Assembly: GCF_000801105.2 (NCBI RefSeq)
Contig: NC_079516.1
Coordinates: forward strand, 13,764,001-13,828,000
From: Raphanus sativus
Lineage: Eukaryota; Streptophyta; Magnoliopsida; Brassicales; Brassicaceae
Direction: 5' to 3'
Length of the DNA: 64,000 nt
A model generated the notes under the pieces. That model had not been told where the DNA came from. It was given only the letters and a program-made list of their open reading frames with translations, and did not search any database. The position numbers were made by a program, and so were the translations under genes. Positions 11,300 through 23,700 of this stretch are shown here, one piece after another; the stretch's first letter is position 1, and each line of letters begins with the position of its first letter.

Positions 11300-12234
11300 T
11301 GGAAAAGTGTCTATTCCAACCTGAACAATTTGGATCGTGCCAAATACAACCCGAACTAATGGTTAGTGCCAAATACGATCTGAACTCAATTAAATCTTTA
11401 AAAATTTACTCGAATTTTTTAAAACGTGCATAAATCTACATTGAAATATTATTAAAAAGTTGAAATTACATAAACTACTATTTTTTCATCGTATTAAATT
11501 TTAAAACTTTAGTGATAATTTTTTCTCATTTATATAAATACATAACATGTTTTTACTTATTATATCTTCAATAAACTTATATATTACTAAAATATAAATA
11601 ATAAAATATTTATAATTAAATTATCTTAGATATACTTAAAATTTTAAAGTTATTTAAAAAAAATGTATAGATTATTTTTATTTTAAAACTTAAGTGAATT
11701 TTTTTCAAAGTTATTATTATATATTTTGGTATTTTGTTCAAAATTTTTGAAGTTATTTATATTTTGAACCTTTTACCTTTCAAAATTGAACAAAATATTA
11801 AAATATATAATAATAACTTTTGAAAAAAAATCACTTAAGTTTTAAAAATAAAAATAATCTATACAAGAAATTTTTATAAATAACTTCAAAATTTTAAGTA
11901 TATTTAAGATCATGTAATTATAAATATTTTATTATTTATATTTTAGTAAGATATAAGTTTATTGAAGATATAATAAGTAAAAACATGTTATGTATGTATG
12001 TAAATCAGAAAAAATTATCACCAAAGTTTTAAAATTTAATACGATGAAAAAATAGTAGTTTATATAATGTCAACTTTTTAATAATATTTCAATGTAGATT
12101 TAGGTACGTTTTAAAAAGTTCGAGTAGGTTTTTAAAGTTTTAATTGAGTTCAGGTCGTATTTGGCACTAACCATTAGTTCGGGTTGTATTTGGCACGATC
12201 CAAATTGTTCAGGTTGGAATAGGCACTTTTCCCT
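11300..12234. mobile_element. Foldback / long-TIR element (Mutator-like MITE)
   Basis: The two halves are inverted copies of each other for roughly 430 bp: sequence inward from 11301 (GGAAAAGTGTCTATTCCAAC) reappears reversed up to 12233. Only a few tens of bases separate the arms near 11740-11790. An 8-bp direct repeat GATTATGG flanks it (11292-11299 and 12235-12242), and the next base differs, which fits an aged 9-bp Mutator-type duplication. It encodes nothing. A transcript through it would form a long hairpin, a plausible small-RNA source. Confidence 0.75.
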
Positions 12235-12350
12235 GATTATGGAGGTCTTCTCAGCAATAATGGAACCCAAAATAAATTGGGTGGGGTGGGGGGGGGATAT
12301 AGAAGCATATAGAGTTTTTTTTTTCAAAAATTAAGTTTAGTTCAATGATA

Positions 12351-12595
12351 CACTCTCTCTATTTCAGTTTATTCGTTGTTGTAGAATACAATTTTTGTTT
12401 CAAACCAAGTATTGTTTTAGAATTTCAATACAAAATTAATTAACAATATTCTTCTGATTATTTTTTCAATTGATTGAAATATGCTTAGCTATATAGTTAA
12501 TAATGTTTTTATTTTGAAAATATGGAAACTTAAATATTTTTTAATTTTATGTGTATAAATCTAAAACGACAATTAAAATGAAACAAAAGAAGTGA
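12351..12595. mobile_element. Degenerate Stowaway-like MITE
   Basis: The left end (CTCTCTCTATTTCAGTTTATT) and the reversed right end (TCACTTCTTTTGTTTCATTTT) resemble the imperfect inverted ends of Stowaway elements, with AT-rich interior. The ends are divergent, so the boundaries are approximate. Confidence 0.4.
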
Positions 12596-13139
12596 TAAAA
12601 CGGGTGACAAAACTCCAAATGTAGTTTATTTTCCTTTCCCATAGTCGTTTTTGTTCTATTTTCATACAAGATGCTCTGTTTTAACAGAAGAGTAACAGTT
12701 GATTTTTGATGGGCCTGAGGGCTTGTCCTATACCTTTAACATTCTTTCATCTCTTTCCTTCTTCATCGGGCTTCAACATTTGACTTGGACTGAAAGTGAA
12801 GTTGAAGACAATGCTTCTGTGTGCAAGAGACTACCTAGCGATATCAAAGAAGGTTGAGTTTGTTAGGGGGACGTAGTGGAATCAGCGAAGTAATTCATAT
12901 ATACACATTTTTTCTGTCAACCTTTCATTATCAGCGAAGAAATTGAAATAGACGTAAGCAGAAAATTAAGAATCAACAGATAGAATATAATAAATCAGCG
13001 TGTAACATATCCAAAGTTTGGTTACAAGACAAAACAACAAGGCCTGATCAAAGGCTCAACTGGACCCAATTCTTTATTAAAAATTTTAAACAGACTGATG
13101 GGTTACAAATAGTCTTGGTTTTGAGTGATCAATCCACAG

Positions 13140-16100
13140 TCAGTCGCTGGCTGTGGCCATATAGTTTCTGCGATACGCAGCTGCGTTTGTCGGAATCAAC
13201 ATCTCTTTGAATCCTTCATCCACCATATGTGCACCCAACATTTTCAAAGCCCACTAGTGATTCACATAAGAACACATCAAGACAGCAAATATGTAACCGT
13301 TGTTGAATATGTAACATGTGTAAAAATAGTCAGAAAGTATAGATATCGTTACCGCTAAAGTTCTGAGGCTATGCCAAAAGCGACGGGGAGAAGGAAATGG
13401 AGAGAGCACGTAGCCCATGGAGGTGAGAGTGATGGCTACAAGATGAAGTACTAGAGTAAGGGGACGTGGGTTCATGCCTCCAAGAATAGCCATCATTCCA
13501 GATGTTCGGAAACCACCAGTGCACAAGTAATTAAAGCAGCCTTGTCGCATTCCCTCTTTTGCTTCGTCCGTTGTAGCGATAAGCACTTGTGAAAAGATAC
13601 CCGCCAGCGTGTTCACCGTAGCCGCCATTGGCTTTTGCCATCCAAAATCAACACAAGTAGAAAGCGAATGTGAATATAGAAAATCTTAGCTTTTTGTGAG
13701 CATTTTAGGCGATGGCTAATACTAATGTACAATGCAGTGTCCAAATGTTCCCCAATTGATCGTTAACTAAAAGAGTCAAATATACATCTAAACATGACCT
13801 CATGTAGCGTATACCATGATATCACTTCATTTATATATATTGCCATTTTTTTTTCCTTTTTTGAAATATAAAATCCATTTAACTTTTATACATTTATAAA
13901 AACAACCAACCTTGCGGATGATGTAAAAGGACTTGATAAGTTCCGAGACCTTCTTGGTATTACCAATGTTAGGCAATGACCTTAGAAGATTACGTATAAT
14001 GAGAACGTCCGAGAGTGCAACCATCATTCCTGAAGCTATTATAGGATGACGCATATTGAACGCATCTCCCAACACAATAACTCCTCTCCTATCACACGGC
14101 TTCGCTGACATACTCTTATTCGGATGTATTTTTACCTCCAGTAGTCCGTCGTCAAGCCCTTTCAAAAAAGTCTCCCGGAGCTTTCCAGCTTCAGGTATCT
14201 ACGACACGTATGGGATTAATGATACAAATTAAGCTACATAAACAAAATTTCAACATTTGAAATCAAAGAAACTCCTTATGATTCCTTGAATACGTACCTG
14301 AGGAGCCAGAGTTTTCCTAAGAAAGTTAACCATTTCGCCATTCGCCATAGAAGGAATACTGTCAGCAGGAAGCTCGGCAGCGACGCGAACCTCATCGCTG
14401 GTTATTTGATATATAGCACATGGGAAAGGTTTAGAAAAAGTCAGATGCATACTATGTGGATCTTCAAGTCGGCTATTTTTCACGACGTAACCCACAAAAT
14501 GCGAGAGCACTTCATCCTGTATACATATAGAAAGTATATGATCATGATGCATATAAAAAGGGTTCCAAGACGGGAGTTTCCTTCAAAAACAACCCGAAAA
14601 ATAAGGGACAAACTGTTGTATAAATCAACGTATATAGTGTCCACTCACTTTGTTATCGATGGCTGACCGACGAAGGTTTGAATAGCAACCGTCGCATACC
14701 ACAGTGAGAGGTGCAAATGCAGTTATTTCTTCCCCTGCGCTATTCTTGTATGTCACTCCTTTAACCACACCTTTAACTTCTATCAAAGACTTCACCGTTC
14801 CTTCTTCTAGTTGCACACTGCCAATGTTCATTGCATTGTATTAAGAAGATGAAATTATATTCCTTACGTTCGACTAGAGGTTTTTTATTGATTTTTCTAT
14901 TTATACAAAGTATATTTTCTAAATATAATGAATATTTAACCTAGCTGATTTACAGAGCAGAGTATTTATACAAGAGAATATCCTAACTAGCTAAGGAGAA
15001 GGAACTAAGTAGATAAATACAAGCACATTACAACTTCATCTAACTATGTATCCTTATCTCTATACTAAATTTTTATGATATTAGTATAGAGAGTATAATG
15101 TATCCTTATCTAACTATGTACCCTTATGTATTCTTATCTCTATACTAAATTTTTAATAACTGGGATTAGTAAGTTATATACTTTAAAAAAAAAAAAAAAA
15201 AAAAAAGTTATATACTTTTAGAAACGTTAATTGATAAATTAGTTAAATATCACTGGTTGATAATTATTTAAAATTAAAATAAATAATAAATTTAAATATA
15301 CATTTATTATATTATCCATATGCGTAAATCTACTTCAAAAAATTCATATCTCATGAACGGAGAGAGTATAATAGTGACAGATAGTTTTATTCGTCAACTG
15401 AGTTTGAAATGAAAATTTCATAAACTACATCGAATTCCAGTTCCACTAGGAAAATTTTATCAACTGCAAATTCCAAATATTAGTAGGTTTGAAATCTCCA
15501 TGCTACAAAATAAATCTGTGATAACAGGAGTTTTCAAGGCTCCTAATCAAATGATGTAGTATAAAAGATTGTCGAACCAATTCTAAGTGTTTCTAATGCA
15601 AAGGGAATGCAAGTCTATACTTAATCTAAGTGCAACCAATTGAGTGAAGTGAAGTGAACTAAGAACTAGAGTAGAAATGCAATAAAGAAATGATCTTTGA
15701 TTCTCAATATGAAGCAAGAGGACTCATGGGATTAGGGAATTGACATTGGGTGATCAAGTTTCAATCTAAAGGTGGCAGCTTTTCAATCAATCTATCAACC
15801 TTAAGCCTAGACACAATCCTAAACAAACTCTATCTCTAAATGAATGTTCATTTGCTAAGGCAACTCAAGCATCAAATCTCTTTGGTTGAATGTTACAAAA
15901 GCAATCATGGAGAACAAGTCTACTAGCCATCTTAACACCTTTAACAACAAATCTCTTTGGCAAAGTATGTTAAAAGCTTAGGAGAGTTGGTTCAGGCATT
16001 TCATCAAACACCTTGTGGGTGGGAAATGCCTAAAGCTCAACTTTTGAGAGGCCAACTCAAAAGATGCATTGAGAACACTCTACTAGCAAGGAGCAAGAGA

Positions 16101-17673
16101 GATCTATACTAAAACACCTTAGATCTAGCTTAATCACCCTTGGTCTCCCTAACCCATGAATCCAAAAGGAGTCTACTCACTAATCTTCATGATTAACCTT
16201 AAACCCATGGTTGATTCAAGAGAAATCATGTTGAGAAGCAAGTTTAATCCAACAATCACAAAGAAATAAGAAGAAAAGAAACTAAAGATTCAATCTTTCT
16301 TCAAGGTTTCAATGTGTTCTTAAGAGAAAACAAGATAATCCCATCATTAGGGTCTAAAGAGTATTTATAGTAGCCTAAAAACGAGCTGGGTCGACCCAAC
16401 AAACCTTGGTTGACCCAAGATAATTTGGGTAAAAGTTGGTAAAAACAGATGTGAATATTTTTTTCTAAGTGTCACAGCTGGTTTTTGACGCGTCCAATAA
16501 GCCGCTGGAGGTGCAAAAAGCCGCTGTGACATCACAGCTGGTTTTTGACGCGTCGTCACTTGGCCACTGCGAGAAGTCGAAGTTGGGCAGGGAGGTGTGT
16601 TTTTCTCCAGCGGTTTGGTGAAGCCGCTGCACCAAAAGCCGCTCCAGCACTTAGAATTTTCAGCAGAACTTCTGCACCGGCTTTTCGCCATGACACCAGG
16701 CCGCTGGATGACCATTTGGCCGCTGTGTGATGTGCATCGGCTTCCTGCAAGGTCAAAATGCCGCTGCCTGTCACATGAAGCCGCTGGGACACTTGGTCAT
16801 CACGCCATGAACTCGAAAAACACCAATCTTGCCTCCAATCCACCTCCAATTGCTCCAAAGTCACCACTTAGCATCTCCATCACCTGATAAGAACAAATGC
16901 AATGCAATGCAAACTAAACAAGTCTAAATGCTATCCTAGATGATCCAAATGCATGATAAATGAATGGTAAAATCTATTAAAAACACAAGATATCAACTCC
17001 CCCAAACTTGCCCTTTACTTGTCCACAAGTAAACTTTCAAGAACTTATTTGGAGAAGAAGTTTGAAGGTGGGAGCTCATAGCCAAAAGACACCAAAAACA
17101 CTCAACTTGACATCCTAAAGAAATATAGCAAATAGCATGAGCAACTCTCTTATTACACTCTAGCTTCTCTAGGCCTATCAAGATACTCTTATGCCTTTAC
17201 ACAAGATGCAATACTCATCAACCAACAAGTCTTCCTACCAGCTCTCACATTGATTCACACACACACACACACAAGGTGGATTCTCACAAATGGGCACATG
17301 ATCTCAATCATTTGGCTAGGTAAACAAATGGTCTAAAGTGAATGAAGAGAAGGGTTCAAATGCATCATTCTAAAGTGGTTATCACTCAAGAACAAGGAGC
17401 TTGATCATTATGCAAAATTTATCTAAGATTAGAAGCAACTCATGCATACATGGATCCATTCTCATCATTCTACCCTTTTCCTAAGTGATTACAAGTTCTA
17501 CCCCCATTCACTTCATTCCACAACCCAAATAGCAACTCATTTTCATGTCTAACCCAATGAACAAATTTCTCTTTTTCTTTTCTTTTTACTTAGCCAACAA
17601 GGGATAATCTTTGCTCAATGCTTAGCTCTTACTTCTCTTTTCCCTTCCCCACTATCTTATTGATTCTTCTTAT

Positions 17674-17715
<42 letters not shown>

Positions 17716-20700
17716 GGGGAAGGAGTCAAAGACCACAATCTAGAGCTTTCTTTTCTTTTTATTCTAAGGTCCCTAAGGCTTTTCTTATCAATCTACACTC
17801 TTTTGTTCATCTTTCTCAACTTTTTCACTATCCAAACCCAAGATACAAGCTTATAAAGGACATAAACCCAACCATCATCCTAGAAGCTAGCTCAAATCAT
17901 GATCCTATGCTAGCAAGAGATGAGAACAAATCCATGTCGCCTCCAATACTCTCAAGATTTTGCACATGACAAGCTATCAGAAAAGACCTCACTCATGCAA
18001 ATTAATGTTGGCTTCAAAGAAAGGTAAGGGTTCAAGGGTGAGGGAGTACCATTTGGGTTAACAAAGAGTGGTACAATGGAAAAAGATAACCCAAATGTGT
18101 ATGGGAACCATGATCAAGTATGCAAATGCCCATAAGTGAGAGAAATTAAGTTCATTTAAGCCTAAGTTCAGTTCGGAGCTGGTTTTCAGAACAATGTCAA
18201 TGACAAGCAAGCATACAAGTTTCAAGAAGAGTTTTCAAGGCACGAAGCATGCAAGGCTTTCAAGAGATGCACAAGCTACTTGATATGCTTAACTAGGGTG
18301 TCAAATTCAGTGCAAACAAGTGTTCTTTACAAGGCATTATCAACAGCTGCTCCATATGCAAGTGAATGCAATCTATATGATCTAGACTCAATCCTAAGAA
18401 TGCAAGTGATGCAACTACATGATTCTTTATGCATTTTTCAATTTTTTTTTTTAATTTTTATGGTTTTTTCTATGCATATATGAATGTACAATGCAATGCA
18501 TGAGACTCACAATCAACAAAACAAACATGATTAAATACTTGGTACCTCCCCCAAACTTAAATCACACAGTCTCTGTGTGAGTAAGAGAGAAGGAGATACC
18601 AAAAATATGATAAAGGCAATGGTATGTACAAAGAAATGTTGGAGTGATACCTCAAGTGGAGAGTGAAGTGTGGTAATGGGTGTCTAGAGCTTGAGCTTTG
18701 AGCTGGCCTTAAACTTCTGCCACACTTATTGAAAACATAAAGAAATGAAATAGCAAATTTATATACAAGGATAACCATGGGAATTCCTCCCAAGTGAGCT
18801 TGTTTTGAGTCACTAGCTTGACTACCTTTTCTCTTGTACTAGTGAGAAGGAGGATCCTTCCCACCTTCAAGAGTGATAGTGAGGACCTGAGAGAGGAGCT
18901 CTTGGAGCTTGATGGGGTCGTTTTGAAGCTGAGGAGTGATGATGGCCCTTGCACTTGAGAATGGCTTGGACCTGCCTTTGCACTTGATCTTGTACTCAAT
19001 GGCTCCATCCTTGAGCTTCATTGGGTGGAGAGTGAGAGTGTGAGGAGTCTTATCAAGAGGTGGAGAATGAGTTTCTTTCACTATCTTCTTCATGTCATGA
19101 GCAGCCTTTGTGGCTTTACTCACCTCCTCCTTTTTAGCACTTTCCAAGTGCTCAACACATAGCTCTCGAGAAGACTCTCCAATAAGACCTTCTTCCTTAC
19201 AAACAGCCACTCCAGCTTGGGTATTCTCAATGGATGGTTCTTCACAAGTGATTGTTCCACAATACCCAACATCCATTGAAGACTGAATTGGGTAGGAGAC
19301 AGCTTTGTTCACATTGAGGAGTGTGACCTTATTGTTTGGGAAGTCAATGCAAGCTCCAACTGTTGTGAGAAATGGAGTGCCAAGGATCAAAGGAACTCTC
19401 TTCTCAGTTGCCATCTTCAGAACAGTAAGGTCTATAGGAATTGTGCATGCTCCAATCTTCAAAGGGAAATCCTTGATGAGGCCAATGGGGGTTGTAGAAG
19501 ATGAATCCCCAAACATGAGAGAAGATGTGTTTGGCTCCATGCTCTCAATACCAAGACTTTTCACCATTTCCAATGAGATCACATTCACACTTGCACCAGA
19601 ATCAACCAAAGCATCATTCATAGTGATCTTACCAAGGGAGCAAGACAATGTGAACTTCCCTTGAGACTCTAGCTTAGGGAGGGACTGTGGAGGGACTGGT
19701 GTATCAATCTTCAAAATGGAGATGTCCAAAAGCTCAGCCACTTCTGCTTGGTGGTGTAGAATGTCCTTGATGAGCATCATTTGGACATGAGCTTCACGCA
19801 TACCGGAGATTTCTGGGAGCCTGACCCCAACATCACTAAGATCTTTTCTGAACTTGGAGATAACCTTCTTCTGAGCTTTGGTGAGGACCCTTTGTGGAAA
19901 TGGGAGTGGGACCTCATATGGTGGTAGCTCAACCTCAGGAGCTTCTTCCAGCTTGGTCTCTTTCAGCTTGTGGTCAGCTCTTTTTTCTACCGGTTTCTCA
20001 GCCTTAGGCTCAACTCTCTGCAAATTCGTTGCTTTAACCTTCCTTTCAGCTTGTACCTGAACCCTTTCCATAACTTTATCCACCATCTGTGCTTCAGCGG
20101 TTGCTACAACCAATTTTTCAACTTTCCCAAACACTAGCTTCTCAATCTCATCTACCTCTTTCTCATAATCACTCAGCTCAATCTCTGAAGAAGTAGTAGA
20201 GATGATAACATTGCAAGACTCCTTGGGATTCTTTTCTGGTTTTCCTGGTAGAGATCCCATTGAGCTCTTGGAAGATGATGTCATAGAGGCGACCTGACTC
20301 TCCAAAGTGTTGAAGCGAGATGCAAGTTGTAAGAACTTGTTGTTGAGGTCAGAGTAGTTCCCATCAATCTTTGTGTGGATGTTCTTGAACTCATAAACCA
20401 TTGTCTTCTCATTTCTGGCTTGAAAGTCCAAGAGTTTCTTGAACATAGAATCCACACTTGAATCTGAAGCTGGAGCTTGAGAAGAACTGCCTTGAGCTTG
20501 AGTAGACTGATTATTTTGGTTGCTGAAACCAGGAGGGTAGCTTTGCGTGGCCTGGTATCCTCCTTGCTGATTGTTGTAGTGAGGTCTTTGATGGTAGTTG
20601 TTTTGCTGAAAGTTGGGCTCCTTTCTGTACCATGTACCATTGTTGTTGATGAAGCAAAGCTCTTCTTGCCCTTCCAAACCATTAACTTCATTCACCTTAG

Positions 20701-23700
20701 AAGGAAACTCTTGACTAGGATCACCAACAAAGCTAACCTGCTCCTTCTTGGATTGGTTGGAAAGAACCAAGTCCAACTTGTCTTGCAAAGACTTGATATC
20801 TTTCCTTGTCTGCTGGTCATCCCCTCTGTTGGCTCTATCATACTCCTCATTGTAGACTGAGTCACTCTTTGCCATGTTCTCCACCAGCTCCTCTGCATCC
20901 TGCACAGTTCTGCCCAAGAAGAAACCATTACTAGCAGTGTCAAGCCTGTTTCTGCAAGATGGGAGAACGCCCCTGTAGAAGGTACTAAGCAAGCTTTCCT
21001 TGGTGAAACCATGATGAGGACATTGAGTAATGTAGCTGTTGAATCGTTCCCATGCTTCACCAAAACCTTCAAGATTCCTCTGTTGAAATCCTGAAATCTC
21101 ATTCCTAAGCTTCGCAGTTCGTGAGTGAGAGAAGAATTTGGTGAGGAAGGCTTCTTTGCACTCATCCCATGTCCGGATGCTATCTCTTGAGAGACCCTTC
21201 TCCCATGTGTGAGCTTTATCTCCCAAAGAGAATGGAAACAGTCTAAGCTTCAATGCATCTTCAGAAACACCATTGATCTTGATGGTGCCACACAGCTGAT
21301 CAAAGTTGTCCAAGTGATCTAGAGGATCTTCCAAAGCAAGCCCATGGTACTTGTTGCTTTGGATCATGTTGATCAAGCTTGACTTGATCTCAAAGTTGTT
21401 GTTCTCCACAGCTGGTGCTCTAATGCCAGCCCTATTTCCATGTATGTTAGGCTGATCATGGGCACCAATTGCTCTAGCTTGGCGCTGTGGATGTCGTGGT
21501 CCAAGGTTGGCAGCTCCTTGACCATTTCCCTCTTGGGCAGCTCCTAAAGGGATCTCTCCATCTCGATTCTGGTTCTGATGGTGAGCCATATCAAAACCCA
21601 ATCTGTTGAAATGAGCCTGTTGCTCCTCTTCTCTCCTTCTTCTTGTGTTCTCTCTTTCCAAAGCCCGGATGTCTGGTACTAGAGGAGTGAGGTTTGTAGT
21701 CCCTCTACTTCTCAAGTTCATACACCTGAAATGAAAAAGAAAAAGGAAAAAGCAGAGCCAATATCACAATAATAAGAAAAATGACTTAGTCTCAAGCAAA
21801 TGACTAAATCCCAATGTCAAAATCACAATAGAACTTGGCAACGGCGCCAATTTGATAACAGGAGTTTTCAAGGCTCCTAATCAAATGATGTAGTATAAAA
21901 GATTGTCGAACCAATTCTAAGTGTTTCTAATGCAAAGGGAATGCAAGTCTATACTTAATCTAAGTGCAACCAATTGAGTGAAGTGAAGTGAACTAAGAAC
22001 TAGAGTAGAAATGCAATAAAGAAATGATCTTTGATTCTCAATATGAAGCAAGAGGACTCATGGGATTAGGGAATTGACATTGGGTGATCAAGTTTCAATC
22101 TAAAGGTGGCAGCTTTTCAATCAATCTATCAACCTTAAGCCTAGACACAATCCTAAACAAACTCTATCTCTAAATGAATGTTCATTTGCTAAGGCAACTC
22201 AAGCATCAAATCTCTTTGGTTGAATGTTACAAAAGCAATCATGGAGAACAAGTCTACTAGCCATCTTAACACCTTTAACAACAAATCTCTTTGGCAAAGT
22301 ATGTTAAAAGCTTAGGAGAGTTGGTTCAGGCATTTCATCAAACACCTTGTGGGTGGGAAATGCCTAAAGCTCAACTTTTGAGAGGCCAACTCAAAAGATG
22401 CATTGAGAACACTCTACTAGCAAGGAGCAAGAGAGATCTATACTAAAACACCTTAGATCTAGCTTAATCACCCTTGGTCTCCCTAACCCATGAATCCAAA
22501 AGGAGTCTACTCACTAATCTTCATGATTAACCTTAAACCCATGGTTGATTCAAGAGAAATCATGTTGAGAAGCAAGTTTAATCCAACAATCACAAAGAAA
22601 TAAGAAGAAAAGAAACTAAAGATTCAATCTTTCTTCAAGGTTTCAATGTGTTCTTAAGAGAAAACAAGATAATCCCATCATTAGGGTCTAAAGAGTATTT
22701 ATAGTAGCCTAAAAACGAGCTGGGTCGACCCAACAAACCTTGGTTGACCCAAGATAATTTGGGTAAAAGTTGGTAAAAACAGATGTGAATATTTTTTTCT
22801 AAGTGTCACAGCTGGTTTTTGACGCGTCCAATAAGCCGCTGGAGGTGCAAAAAGCCGCTGTGACATCACAGCTGGTTTTTGACGCGTCGTCACTTGGCCA
22901 CTGCGAGAAGTCGAAGTTGGGCAGGGAGGTGTGTTTTTCTCCAGCGGTTTGGTGAAGCCGCTGCACCAAAAGCCGCTCCAGCACTTAGAATTTTCAGCAG
23001 AACTTCTGCACCGGCTTTTCGCCATGACACCAGGCCGCTGGATGACCATTTGGCCGCTGTGTGATGTGCATCGGCTTCCTGCAAGGTCAAAATGCCGCTG
23101 CCTGTCACATGAAGCCGCTGGGACACTTGGTCATCACGCCATGAACTCGAAAAACACCAATCTTGCCTCCAATCCACCTCCAATTGCTCCAAAGTCACCA
23201 CTTAGCATCTCCATCACCTGATAAGAACAAATGCAATGCAATGCAAACTAAACAAGTCTAAATGCTATCCTAGATGATCCAAATGCATGATAAATGAATG
23301 GTAAAATCTATTAAAAACACAAGATATCAATCTGCTATATGTAAATAGATGCACGTACTTGGTAAGAGAAGCTGCCTTTTTGCGTAGACCTTGTACCAGA
23401 CGGCCATTACGTAAGAATCTACTGTTTGGTTCATATGGAAACTTAGGGATCATTATCAATAGGACCTGTGAAAGTCCTAAGGTAAATTGTTTTTTTTTTT
23501 TTAATTTTGTTTTGTCCGATCACGTTGAAAGAAACCAATCACATGAAAGAAGAAGAGAAAAAGGTTAAGGACAGAGTTTAGGACGTTTCTTATATTAGGA
23601 CATATGGGTTGGGTAATTGAGAAAAAGTGGTAGACCCCACACCAAAACCACTTAGGACTAATCTAAGAAACTGCCGATATTTAGAGCACTTCGGATAATA

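Larger units (their letters stand above)
15519..23329 (-). mobile_element. Element 2: very young gag-protease-only LTR retrotransposon inside SQE gene A
   Basis: Complete 7811-bp element with perfect duplication ATCTG (15514-15518 and 23330-23334) and 1477-bp LTRs. By eye the two LTRs are identical over every stretch compared, including all small translated frames. It is the same lineage as element 1: same tRNA-Asp primer site, same interior plan, no reverse transcriptase or integrase. It sits 29 bp inside the intron after the fourth coding block of SQE gene A, in the same orientation as the gene. Its 3' LTR could therefore read out into exons 14817-13140, or its poly(A) signal could end the host transcript early. 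Confidence 0.95.

Noticed and set aside
16365..16887. Overlapping frames in the element 2 LTR (also 22699-23221)
   Set aside because: They come from the GC-rich CCGCT motif cluster and the same DNA is open in several frames, so protein coding is not supported.
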